Positions 14,656 to 21,828 are shown, counted from the stretch's first letter. The stretch is 42,049 nucleotides of DNA from a virus (IMGVR_UViG_3300035701_000086:1-42049), one strand, 5' to 3'. Made by a program: numbers and translations. Notes: a model not told the origin generated them from the sequence alone.

Positions 14656-15434
14656 GAAAACTTATTAACTATAAGAAATACTTAGTCGATTACGAGGGAG
14701 AAGGAAAAGGCGGAGCTCGCAAGATAGTTTTATTTGAAGAGGCGTTTAGGAAGTATTCTGAAGAAATGCAGAAGTGGCTTCAGGATATAGTAGTTCCAAG
14801 GAAAGATAAAACTATCCAAGTTGAGGTGTTATACGGATCTCCTCAGATTTCTACGGCTTTAAGAGCTGCTCCAAGTCAGCAAGAAAAACCTGAAGTAAAT
14901 AGAGAATTTGGCCAGAAGTTAGTAGACCTAAGAGAAGACAGAACTAAAATACCGATTATAGGTTTCTATATTAGTGCTATGACTTATGACCAGTCAAGAG
15001 AGCTTCCTGGAGAGATATTTTATAAAGGTCAATATGTCGATGATTCTAAGAAAGATATTATAATGCTGAATAAAGAGATTCCTTTTGTTCTTCAATACAC
15101 CTTATCAATATGGACTAAATCTAAGTCTGACATGTTTTATATCCACCAACAGTTATTGAATAGATTTAATCCTAACATTGTCTTCTATATTGACAAGCAA
15201 GAAATACCTTGTAGGTTAGATTCGATTGTAGACACAAGTGCTTTAGAGGTTAGGGATGGAGCATACCAATTAGTAAGAAATGATGTAGTTTTGACTTTAG
15301 ATGCTTGGATAAAAAGGAATGCTGCGTCTGTAAGGACTGTTCAAAGGGACAAAATCGCCTACCACGAGATGGTAGTTACAGATGACGGAAGAGTAATTTC
15401 TGGAGAACAATGGCTGGTTACAGAGGCAACATAA
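14649..15434 (+). CDS. Tail terminator / sheath stabiliser, T4 gp15-like
   Basis: 261 residues. The middle shows the pattern of tail completion proteins: a PIIGFYISAMTYDQSRELPG stretch (about 98-117) followed by PFVLQYTLSIWTKSKSDMFY (about 143-162) and QQLLNRFNPNIVFYI. These proteins cap the finished tube and sheath so that the head can attach. Position just upstream of the sheath gene fits. The start ATG 14649 overlaps the previous gene by seven bases; no separate ribosome site is clear. Confidence 0.65.
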   Translation: MVRKLINYKKYLVDYEGEGKGGARKIVLFEEAFRKYSEEMQKWLQDIVVPRKDKTIQVEVLYGSPQISTALRAAPSQQEKPEVNREFGQKLVDLREDRTKIPIIGFYISAMTYDQSRELPGEIFYKGQYVDDSKKDIIMLNKEIPFVLQYTLSIWTKSKSDMFYIHQQLLNRFNPNIVFYIDKQEIPCRLDSIVDTSALEVRDGAYQLVRNDVVLTLDAWIKRNAASVRTVQRDKIAYHEMVVTDDGRVISGEQWLVTEAT

Positions 15435-15482
15435 GTTAAAAAAAATTAAAAATATGCAATATATTATATAAGGAGAATTAAA

Positions 15483-15683
15483 ATGTCAAAGGTTAAAGTA
15501 ATGAATCAAAGCTTACAGGTGATAAATATATTGGTTAAAGAGACAAAGGATAATTCAAGTGTTCAGCTTCTTCCTAAACAAGAAATAATAATTGACAAGT
15601 CTCAACTTACAGAACAGATAAAAAGATTAAGCGATCTTAGTATAGTATCGATTACCCCGTTCGTTGAAACGATAACTATTTAA
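15483..15683 (+). CDS. Small hypothetical protein before sheath gene (66 aa)
   Basis: ATG 15483 with AAGGAGAA directly before. Begins MSKVKVMNQSLQVINILV and is rich in beta-forming residues, with short Gln/Lys segments; it may be a small beta-barrel. The gene is the last before a terminator. The stretch before its ribosome site resembles that before the gene at 18659. Confidence 0.65.
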   Translation: MSKVKVMNQSLQVINILVKETKDNSSVQLLPKQEIIIDKSQLTEQIKRLSDLSIVSITPFVETITI

Positions 15684-15704
15684 TCCCGGGAATCTTATAC
15701 CCGC

Positions 15705-15741
15705 AGGCCCATATATTAAAGTATATGGGCCTTTTGCTTTT
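15705..15741 (+). terminator. Rho-independent terminator before sheath gene
   Basis: Arms AGGCCCATATA (15705-15715) and TATATGGGCCT (15722-15732) over a six-base loop, followed by TTTGCTTTTT. It closes the neck operon. Confidence 0.9.
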
Positions 15742-15743
15742 TA

Positions 15744-15751
15744 ACTAAATA
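15744..15751 (+). promoter_or_regulatory. Late-type promoter element ACTAAATA
   Basis: Directly after the terminator, 112 bases before the sheath ATG, leaving an untranslated leader of roughly 105 bases that contains the element described at 15788-15855. Confidence 0.65.
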
Positions 15752-15787
15752 AAACATAGAGAACATAAACGCATAATCATGAGTTAG

Positions 15788-15855
15788 ATAGAGGGCCTCC
15801 TAAAATATCTCTATTAAAAATGTGATAAAAATTTAAATATTATACCTTAGGAGGT
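15788..15855 (+). promoter_or_regulatory. Possible RNA switch over sheath ribosome site
   Basis: CCTCCTAA (15796-15803) is the perfect complement of the sheath gene's TTAGGAGG (15847-15854), extendable by one G-U pair. It lies in the loop of a small hairpin (ATAGAG 15788-15793 with CTCTAT 15809-15814). The leader could therefore hide or expose the ribosome site. Confidence 0.4.
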
Positions 15856-15863
15856 ATTAAAAT

Positions 15864-18038
15864 ATGGGCGTGTATTTGTCCCCGGGTGTATATACCCGTG
15901 AAATTGATGTATCGTTATACCCTGCAGCAGTTTCCACAACCATCTGTGCGATGGTAGGAACTGCGATAAAGGGCCCAGTCAATAGTCCAAGATATATTAG
16001 TAATCCTCAACAGTTCTTGGATACTTTTGGCGATCCAACCCCGATAAGCTACCTAGGTTACGCAGCTTTAGCTTATTTAGAGAAAGGAAATCAACTTTAT
16101 ATTACAAGAGTCGGAACCAAATTAGGTCCTGATGCTTTAGCAGACGCTACAAGAGCAGTAGTTTCAGGTTCATTTTCATCTTGTCAGGCTGCGTTAGCAG
16201 GTCCTTACACTTTCTTGAGTGAAAGTTTTGATATTATTGCTAATGGCAATGCTCTTCAAACAGTTTTTGTTTCTAATTCTGCAAAATCAGCTACAGAATT
16301 AGCAGCAGAAATCAATACTCAAGCAAAAGGTTTTTATGCTGAACTTGCTGCCGGAACTGTTAAGTTAAGTTCTACAGCGCATGGTGATTTATCACTATTG
16401 GAAGTTTCTAGGTTAAATAACACAGTATTCAGTTTTCCGAATATAACTGCAGCGACAGTAACTGGATCAGCTGACGGTCCTTTCAATATCACTGCTTCTA
16501 ACAGATACTTATATCTCAAGATAAATGGATCAACAGAAGTTACAGTAGCACTTACTACAGGAGCCACTCAAGCAGCGTTGGACGTAGTTAATGATATAAA
16601 TACAGCGTTAGCTAGCGTTGAAGCTATTGCTAGTGTGTCTGGCGTTACCAAAGTAAGAGTAGCGACAAAAGAGTCAGGCTCAGGAGTTTCTGTGGAGTTT
16701 ATGTCAATTTCTGATTCCGCATACACAACATTAGGATTCTCAGTCGGAAGTACGACAGGGACTTCTACAATTCCTGCTGGAGCTGACACAGTAAATACAG
16801 TTCTCAACTTCTCAGCTATTAACGAAGGAACTTGGGGCAATGATTTGACATTAGGATTGTCGAATAGAAGTGATGATACTTTCGACGTTTTAGTATATTA
16901 TCAAGGTGTTCAGGTAGAAGCATTCAGGATGTTAAAGCGTGGTTCTGCTGAAGTTGCTGATGATAATTATATTGAAAAAATCATAGGAACATCAACAACA
17001 GCTGGTCAATCTCAATTTATTACTGTTGCTGACGTTGTGGCACAAACAGGCCAACCTCATGATGTTAATCCTGGAACAACTGCTAGTTTATTTTCAGGCG
17101 GTAAGAATGGTATAACTGGAATAGCAGACGCAGATTATATTGGAGTTCCTTGGGATCCTACAACTGATAAGCCGACAGGTCTTCAAACTTTTGCAGATGC
17201 TGAAAGAATTAGCATTAACATAGTTTGTATTCCTGGAGTTTCTTCAACAGCAACAATTAACCAAATGTTACAACTTTGCACAACAAGAGCCGACTGTATG
17301 GCCATCATCGATCCTCCTTTTGGTCTTAGACCTCAAGAAGTTGTCGATTGGCACAATGGTATAGGTTCTGGAAATACCGCAGCATTCAATTCAAGCTACG
17401 GAGCTCTTTATTATGATTGGTTAAGGATATACGATGTATATAACAGACAGGAAGTTTATGTTCCGCCGTCAGGTTATATTGCAGGCGTATACGCTCTTAA
17501 CGATTTCGTTTCTGAGCCTTGGTTCGCTCCGGCTGGTTTAAATAGAGGTAGGATTTTATCAGCGATTGGAGTCAGATATTCTCCTACTCTTGGAGAAAGG
17601 AACCTTCTTTACGGGAACAGTAACGCAATCAACCCGATAGTAAACTTTGTTCAGGACGGTATTACAGTCTGGGGACAGAGAACGTTACAGAGGATGCCTT
17701 CTGCTTTGGATAGGGTAAACGTTCGTAGGTTGCTACTCTATTTAAGGAAGGTTGCTGCTAATTTCAGCAAATACTTCGTATTCGAGCCAAATGATCCAGT
17801 TACATGGAGAAGGGTGAGATTCAGCTTTGAACCGTTGCTTTCAGACGTCCAGAGCCGTAGAGGTATCATTGATTACAAGGTTATCTGCGATGAGACAATT
17901 AACACTCCTGCACGCGTGGATCGTAATGAATTGTGGGTTAGGATTCTTATCAAGCCTACAAAAGCGGCAGAATTTATCCAGATCGACTTTGTCATCTTGC
18001 CTCAGGGTGCTTCACTTGAGTCAGAAATACTGATATAA
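15864..18038 (+). CDS. Tail sheath protein, T4 gp18-like
   Basis: 724 residues behind TTAGGAGGT. The N-terminus YLSPGVYTREIDVS and the following VGTAIKGPVNSPRYI are typical of contractile sheath proteins, as is the C-terminal core with WRRVRFSFEPLLSDVQSRRG (about 649-668). Sheath subunits stack around the tube and contract to drive it into the host. Residues about 115-300 are an inserted pair of modules; the second ends in TTLGFSVGS, the same type of module found in the 716-, 768- and 1285-residue proteins downstream, and probably lies on the sheath surface. Single-gene unit: late element upstream, terminator downstream. Confidence 0.95.
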   Translation: MGVYLSPGVYTREIDVSLYPAAVSTTICAMVGTAIKGPVNSPRYISNPQQFLDTFGDPTPISYLGYAALAYLEKGNQLYITRVGTKLGPDALADATRAVVSGSFSSCQAALAGPYTFLSESFDIIANGNALQTVFVSNSAKSATELAAEINTQAKGFYAELAAGTVKLSSTAHGDLSLLEVSRLNNTVFSFPNITAATVTGSADGPFNITASNRYLYLKINGSTEVTVALTTGATQAALDVVNDINTALASVEAIASVSGVTKVRVATKESGSGVSVEFMSISDSAYTTLGFSVGSTTGTSTIPAGADTVNTVLNFSAINEGTWGNDLTLGLSNRSDDTFDVLVYYQGVQVEAFRMLKRGSAEVADDNYIEKIIGTSTTAGQSQFITVADVVAQTGQPHDVNPGTTASLFSGGKNGITGIADADYIGVPWDPTTDKPTGLQTFADAERISINIVCIPGVSSTATINQMLQLCTTRADCMAIIDPPFGLRPQEVVDWHNGIGSGNTAAFNSSYGALYYDWLRIYDVYNRQEVYVPPSGYIAGVYALNDFVSEPWFAPAGLNRGRILSAIGVRYSPTLGERNLLYGNSNAINPIVNFVQDGITVWGQRTLQRMPSALDRVNVRRLLLYLRKVAANFSKYFVFEPNDPVTWRRVRFSFEPLLSDVQSRRGIIDYKVICDETINTPARVDRNELWVRILIKPTKAAEFIQIDFVILPQGASLESEILI

Positions 18039-18052
18039 TAAGTAACTCATGA

Positions 18053-18089
18053 AAAAAAGGGCTAATCTAAAAAATTAGCCCCTTTTTTT
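18053..18089 (+). terminator. Rho-independent terminator after sheath gene
   Basis: Arms AAGGGCTAAT (18057-18066) and ATTAGCCC (18074-18081) followed by CTTTTTTTG. Ends the sheath transcript 15 bases after the stop. Confidence 0.9.
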
Positions 18090-18108
18090 GCTATTTATAT
18101 ATAATAAT

Positions 18109-18181
18109 GCTGGAGTAACTCAGTTGGTAGAGTGCCTGTTTTGTAAACAGGTTGTCGGGGGTTCAAATCCTCTCTCCAGCT
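18109..18181 (+). tRNA. tRNA-Thr (anticodon UGU)
   Basis: A complete 73-base cloverleaf: acceptor GCTGGAG with CTCCAGC and discriminator T, D stem ACTC/GAGT, anticodon stem CCTGT/ACAGG with loop TTTGTAA (anticodon TGT), and T arm with loop TTCAAAT. The T stem has two G-U pairs. CCA is not encoded. It reads ACA, the preferred Thr codon in the capsid gene. It lies 20 bases after the sheath terminator and seven bases before the structured element that follows. Confidence 0.95.
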
Positions 18182-18187
18182 TAAATT

Positions 18188-18285
18188 TGGCAAGACGGAC
18201 AAGGCTACCGACGTCGGTGGCCCGTAATCTTGTGATAACTGAAAGTAGACAAGTAAATCGGGGTGGGAAGCGAGTGGTCTTGCCA
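18188..18285 (+). ncRNA. Candidate structured RNA between tRNA-Thr and receiver gene
   Basis: About 98 nt enclosed by a perfect 9-bp stem, TGGCAAGAC (18188-18196) with GTCTTGCCA (18277-18285). Inside is a stable hairpin, GGCTACCG (18203-18210), loop ACGT, CGGTGGCC (18215-18222), then a weaker hairpin CTTGT...ACAAG and a G-rich strand (CGGGGTGGGAAGCG). It is richer in G and C than its surroundings and is not translated in any convincing frame. It begins seven bases after the tRNA and ends seven bases before an ATG lacking a ribosome site. It could be an independent RNA, a leader switch or part of a tRNA-linked transcript. I could not match it to a known class. Confidence 0.6.
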
Positions 18286-18292
18286 TAAAATT

Positions 18293-18625
18293 ATGAAAGT
18301 ATTTATACTCGAAGACAGCGATTCTAGGATAGAGTGGTTTAAACAGCATTTCCCTAATGCTGACATCGCTAAAACTGCGAAAGAAGCTTACATTTATCTT
18401 GAAAATGAATACGATTTAATTTTTTTGGACCATGATCTAGGCGGAGAGATATTAGTCGATTCTAACAAAGATAATACAGGTTATCAAGTCGCTAAATTCA
18501 TTTCAAACAGCATCAATAAAAATACAGAAACAATTATCCACACGTTGAATCCTTGTGGAGCCCAGAACATGAAAAATGCTCTTCCTCATGCCAGATATAT
18601 TCCGTATATTATGTTAAAATTTTAA
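18293..18625 (+). CDS. Receiver-like protein, cyclic-phosphate-processing (cREC) type
   Basis: 110 residues from ATG 18293. The fold is response-regulator-like: VFILEDS at the first strand, then YDLIFLDHDLGGE (about 40-52) with Asp46-His-Asp48, and IIHTLNPCGAQNM later. The FLDHDLGG and HxxNPxGAxNM pair is what I know from the stand-alone receiver-like family predicted to act on cyclic phosphates in RNA repair. It lacks any output domain. No Shine-Dalgarno sequence precedes it; a structured RNA ends seven bases upstream. A tRNA-repair link is suggested by the neighbours but not shown. Confidence 0.65.
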   Translation: MKVFILEDSDSRIEWFKQHFPNADIAKTAKEAYIYLENEYDLIFLDHDLGGEILVDSNKDNTGYQVAKFISNSINKNTETIIHTLNPCGAQNMKNALPHARYIPYIMLKF

Positions 18626-18658
18626 TAATTTGCAATTTATTATAATAAGGAGATAAAA

Positions 18659-19219
18659 ATGATGAAAATATTGGTCAGCAAAGGAAACAAACCTGAAGAC
18701 TCACGAATGATAATAACTAAACCATTAACTGAGAAGGATATAAGTGAAAGGAAGATATTAAGTAAATATAAAAAGATATTCAGACAAAAAGATCTTCCTA
18801 TGACGCAAACATGCATGTGCTGGGGGTTAGATATAGGTTACGGTTGGCATCCGCTAGTGGATATGTTATGCGGTTGTATTCAATCATATATCGATCATAA
18901 TAAGAAGTATGATCCTAAAATAAATCAAGTGGAAGCTGTGCAAGTTAAAGAAAAGTTTGGAGGGTTAAGGTTCTATACTAATGGTGAGTGCGAAAGGATT
19001 GATGGTATGATATGGTTAGCTGAATACATGAGCAATTATATCTGTGAGAGTTGCGGTACGACGAAAAATGTTACCCAAAATAACAAAGGTTGGATTCTTA
19101 CTCTTTGCGATGAGTGTAGAAATAAAAAACATGAAACTTTGAAAAAAGAATTACAAGATATAGATTTTAATAAAGACTTGCAAGGTAAAGATTTGAAGAA
19201 AAGAGGAAAGAAAAAATGA
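18659..19219 (+). CDS. Phage hypothetical protein with zinc knuckles (186 aa)
   Basis: ATG 18659 (or the next codon) behind AAGGAG. Conserved landmarks seen in many phage proteins of unknown role: MCWGLDIGYGWHPLVDMLC (about 53-71), VKEKFGGLRFY (about 99-109) and a zinc pair CESCG and CDEC in the last third. The C-terminal 25 residues are lysine-rich. The gene overlaps the next by four bases and heads a run of five overlapping genes. Confidence 0.75.
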   Translation: MMKILVSKGNKPEDSRMIITKPLTEKDISERKILSKYKKIFRQKDLPMTQTCMCWGLDIGYGWHPLVDMLCGCIQSYIDHNKKYDPKINQVEAVQVKEKFGGLRFYTNGECERIDGMIWLAEYMSNYICESCGTTKNVTQNNKGWILTLCDECRNKKHETLKKELQDIDFNKDLQGKDLKKRGKKK

Positions 19220-19449
19220 AGTGGTCTGCCAAAATAGATAATATTGATAATGGTTTTTTAATAACCTACGTTGATGGAGACGGAACGAGGGTATGCGCTT
19301 ATGAAGAAAAGATTGATGCTTGTACCTATGAAGAAGATTCATCACACATAGTAGAAATGTTTTACGATATTTTAGATTTTTTCGGTAAGTCAGGTTCTAA
19401 ACACGACAAGAAAAGGATAAAGATAACTTATGAAAAACAAAATGATTAA
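19216..19449 (+). CDS. Hypothetical protein (77 aa)
   Basis: ATG overlaps the previous stop in an ATGA arrangement. The N-terminus WSAKIDNIDNGFLITYVDGDG is a beta-hairpin-like pattern common in small phage proteins, followed by an acidic helical part. No motif recognised. Overlaps the next gene by 20 bases. Confidence 0.65.
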   Translation: MKWSAKIDNIDNGFLITYVDGDGTRVCAYEEKIDACTYEEDSSHIVEMFYDILDFFGKSGSKHDKKRIKITYEKQND

Positions 19450-19891
19450 AATAACCACTTTGCCAGGAAATTTTCAGATATATGTAAAAAAGCCTGTTTC
19501 AGTTAAAGCTGTTCAGATTGATAGACCATTTGAGGTAGAAACATTAGAGGGAACATTTAAAGCTAAAGCAGGAGATTATCTTGTAGAAGGGGTCAGAGGA
19601 GAACTTTATTCTTGTAAAAAAGAAATATTTGAAGAAACTTATGATCTTACAGATGATATGTTGCCGATAACTAATAAGATTAAGAATATAATCGCTGAAG
19701 CGTGCGGAAGAAAAGTCAGCGAAATTAGGCTAATAGACAATTTCAATAACGATTTGGATTGCGACGATTTAGATATGGTAGAACTGATCATGGAATTAGA
19801 AGAAGAATTCGGGATGACAATTCCCGATAGTATTCTCGATAACGTTAAAAACGTCGGACAACTAATCAATTATGTAGAGAACAATAAATGA
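19430..19891 (+). CDS. PGDYG-like domain fused to an acyl-carrier-like domain without Ser
   Basis: 153 residues. Residues about 15-72 resemble the small PGDYG-type domain: KPVSVKAVQIDRP, then TFKAKAGDYLVEG and ELYSCKKEIFEETYD. Residues about 78-153 are a clear acyl carrier protein fold (IKNIIAEACGRKVSEIRL, then the helix-two region, then MELEEEFGMTIPD). The attachment motif, normally DSLDxVEL, reads DDLDMVEL (112-119): Asp113 replaces the serine that carries phosphopantetheine. It therefore should not be pantetheinylated and probably acts as a binding partner or mimic. Start 19430 overlaps the upstream gene; a Met at 19442 is an alternative. Confidence 0.75.
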   Translation: MKNKMIKITTLPGNFQIYVKKPVSVKAVQIDRPFEVETLEGTFKAKAGDYLVEGVRGELYSCKKEIFEETYDLTDDMLPITNKIKNIIAEACGRKVSEIRLIDNFNNDLDCDDLDMVELIMELEEEFGMTIPDSILDNVKNVGQLINYVENNK

Positions 19892-20118
19892 TGGATGAAC
19901 ATAAGTGGTTGATGGTAAAGATAACAGGGATACTTATTTTCTTTGCTTTAACTCTTATACTCGCAGTCGATGGGCGTTCAAGAAAGAGAAATGAGCAGGA
20001 GTATGATAGATCTATATACGTAGTATTGTCAAAACAGAATGAGCTGATAGAAAGACAAAATGTACTTTTAAAGAGTATGTACGAAGCCAGAAAGGAATGC
20101 AATTGCGAAAAACAATAA
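19888..20118 (+). CDS. Single-pass membrane protein with coiled coil (76 aa)
   Basis: ATG 19888 overlaps the previous stop by four bases. One membrane segment, ITGILIFFALTLILAV (about residues 12-27), is followed by basic residues and a polar helix (SKQNELIERQNVLLKSMYEA) likely to form a coiled coil. The layout resembles an inner-membrane spanin, but no lysis genes adjoin it, so this is only a possibility. It ends in CNCEKQ. Confidence 0.65.
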   Translation: MMDEHKWLMVKITGILIFFALTLILAVDGRSRKRNEQEYDRSIYVVLSKQNELIERQNVLLKSMYEARKECNCEKQ

Positions 20119-20324
20119 TTGAAAATATAGAAAAAATAAGAGAAAGGCATAAAAAAGAAATAGATACCTTGCAATCTAATTGTAAACATAAGAAGATAAG
20201 TAAATGGATGGAATATCAGTGGGCTCCTGGACATTTTGGCTATCCAGTTAAGGTGTGTGAGTTTTGTGGTAAGATAGTAAAGACTAAATCACTCGTTTTT
20301 GAAAGCGTAAAGGAGATAAAATGA
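20103..20324 (+). CDS. Small protein with CH/CxxC zinc-binding pattern (73 aa)
   Basis: TTG at 20103 is chosen because AAAGGA (20091-20096) is six bases upstream; an ATG at 20097 would touch that site. A basic helical N-terminus is followed by CKH (about 28-30) and CEFC (about 52-55), a likely zinc site around WMEYQWAPGHFGYPVKV. Overlaps the upstream gene by 16 bases and the dehydratase gene by four. No function recognised. Confidence 0.65.
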   Translation: MRKTIIENIEKIRERHKKEIDTLQSNCKHKKISKWMEYQWAPGHFGYPVKVCEFCGKIVKTKSLVFESVKEIK

Positions 20325-21307
20325 AGATTATAGTTACAGGCGGAGCTGGTTTTGCTGGACACCATTTAGTAGAACACGTTATCAAAAATACAGATTGGGA
20401 GATAGTAGTATTAGACAAACTTACTTATGCTTCTAATGGATTTGATAGATTAAGAGATATAAATTGTTTTGATGAAAAAAGGGTATCTATATTAACTACA
20501 GACTTTACCAACAAGATCCCGGAAGGAATAGTCAAGGAAGTAGGTAACGTTGATTATATCGTTCATATGGGAGCAGAAACTCATGTTGATAGGTCTATAG
20601 AAGATCCTGCACCTTTTGTTATGAGTAACGTTGTAGGAACGATGCACATGCTCGATTTTGCTGTTAGGATAGGTGCAGGATTGAAGAAGTTTATATATTT
20701 TTCTACTGACGAAGTGTTTGGTCCTGCTCCTGAAGGAGTTAATTATAAAGAGTGGGATAGATATAACTGCACTAACCCTTATGCCGCCTCAAAGGCTGGA
20801 GGAGAACAGTTAGCTCTATCTTACGCAAATTGCTACAAACTTCCTATCATGATTACTAACACTATGAACATATTTGGAGAAAGACAACATCCAGAAAAAT
20901 TCATTCCAGGAACGATAAGAAAAGTTTTAAAAGGTGAAACAGTAATAATCCATTCTAATGCAGATAAAACTAAACCAGGATCAAGATTTTATATTCATGC
21001 AAGGAACGTAGCCTCTGGGGTATTGTTCGTTTTAGATAAAGGTGAGTTTAGGCAGAGATATAATATAGTTGGAGAGAAAGAGGTTGACAACCTTCAGTTA
21101 GCTCAGATGATAGCAATGGTTGTTGGTAAAGAACTTAAGTATGAATTAGTAGACTTCCATAGCAGCAGACCGGGGCACGACCTGCGATATGCTTTGGATG
21201 GAAATAAAATGAAACATATCGGATGGTGCCCCGGAATGGCTTTTGAACAATCACTTGAAAAAACTGTTAAGTGGACCTTAGAGAACGATAAATGGCTCCA
21301 GGTATAG
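20321..21307 (+). CDS. NAD-dependent sugar dehydratase, RmlB-like (SDR family)
   Basis: 328 residues, similar in length to dTDP-glucose 4,6-dehydratase. The cofactor loop TGGAGFAGHH is at 6-15, the dehydratase-specific Thr129-Asp130-Glu131 lies in FSTDEVFG, and the SDR pair is Tyr154 and Lys158 in YAASK. HVDRSIEDP and RPGHDLRYA are also family signatures. It should oxidise, dehydrate and reduce a nucleotide sugar to the 4-keto-6-deoxy form. No companion RmlA, C or D is in the window, so it may feed a host or distant phage pathway, for example glycan or surface modification. The end overlaps a convergent gene by 41 bases. Confidence 0.9.
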   Translation: MKIIVTGGAGFAGHHLVEHVIKNTDWEIVVLDKLTYASNGFDRLRDINCFDEKRVSILTTDFTNKIPEGIVKEVGNVDYIVHMGAETHVDRSIEDPAPFVMSNVVGTMHMLDFAVRIGAGLKKFIYFSTDEVFGPAPEGVNYKEWDRYNCTNPYAASKAGGEQLALSYANCYKLPIMITNTMNIFGERQHPEKFIPGTIRKVLKGETVIIHSNADKTKPGSRFYIHARNVASGVLFVLDKGEFRQRYNIVGEKEVDNLQLAQMIAMVVGKELKYELVDFHSSRPGHDLRYALDGNKMKHIGWCPGMAFEQSLEKTVKWTLENDKWLQV

Positions 21308-21590
21308 AAGTCATAAACGATGGCGATCCTGAACTTGAACTTTTTTCCTGTTTTACAACTCGTTTATGTTCATGAGTTTGTGGAACCAATATCCCTAATT
21401 CGTTTCTTATCCTTACATCAATTTTGTTAAGTTCTTTTTCTATATGAGCATACTTATTATGTTTAGGAGAACCGCTTCCATGAACACGATAAGCTTCGTC
21501 GAGTAATTTGAAGTTTTCTTCATATAACTTCGAGTTTTTTGTTAAGTCGTTAACTGTATACTTTTTCTTTTTTACGCTCACTCTTCTCAC
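21267..21590 (-). CDS. Hypothetical basic protein (107 aa)
   Basis: GTG start at 21590, supported by AAGGA six bases upstream. Lys- and Arg-rich N-terminus (VSVKKKKY), a central helical part (HIEKELNKIDVRIRNELG) and a Ser-rich tail encoded opposite the dehydratase C-terminus. It overlaps the upstream 60-residue gene by 41 bases. No domain recognised. Confidence 0.6.
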   Translation of the reverse strand: MRRVSVKKKKYTVNDLTKNSKLYEENFKLLDEAYRVHGSGSPKHNKYAHIEKELNKIDVRIRNELGILVPQTHEHKRVVKQEKSSSSGSPSFMTSIPGAIYRSLRST

Positions 21591-21732
21591 ATCCTTTCCT
21601 TAAAACCATTCTATCTATGGCTTTTTCTACTTCTTGAGATAGTTTCCAGTTTTCCAATACAAACGGAACAGTTACGTTACTTTCTTTTCCATCTGCGAAC
21701 TCAACTACCAGACACCATCCGTATCTAACCAT
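21550..21732 (-). CDS. Hypothetical small protein (60 aa)
   Basis: First gene behind promoter P5; ATG 21732 follows GGGGGTGAT. Starts MVRYGWCLVVEFADG, a beta-hairpin, then an Asn/Trp turn and a basic helix. No family recognised. Promoter and spacing make it a credible early gene. Confidence 0.65.
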   Translation of the reverse strand: MVRYGWCLVVEFADGKESNVTVPFVLENWKLSQEVEKAIDRMVLRKGCEKSERKKEKVYS

Positions 21733-21756
21733 TTATATCACCCCCTCTCATTGGCA

Positions 21757-21785
21757 ATTATAACACACTTATCGACTATTGTAAA
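21757..21785 (-). promoter_or_regulatory. Minus-strand promoter P5
   Basis: TTTACA (21785-21780), 17 bases, TATAAT (21762-21757), with AAAATAAAAG upstream as in P2 and P3. It is back to back with the late element at 21821. Confidence 0.85.
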
Positions 21786-21820
21786 CTTTTATTTTAACAT
21801 TTTTAGACGTAAGGAATATT

Positions 21821-21828
21821 ACTAAATA
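21821..21828 (+). promoter_or_regulatory. Late-type promoter element ACTAAATA
   Basis: Stands 68 bases before the tail tube ATG. The leader behind it can form a hairpin, TATATA/TATATA with TGGG/CCCA inside. Confidence 0.65.

Noticed and set aside
18182-18285. HDV-like or theta ribozyme, or a second tRNA
   Set aside because: Proximity to a tRNA fits, but I could not lay out the nested double pseudoknot, and no T-arm (TTCNA) or anticodon arm exists for a tRNA; left as an unassigned RNA.
18088-18349. Reading frames over the tRNA and structured RNA
   Set aside because: Both strands' frames cross the tRNA; translated sequence has no protein-like pattern.
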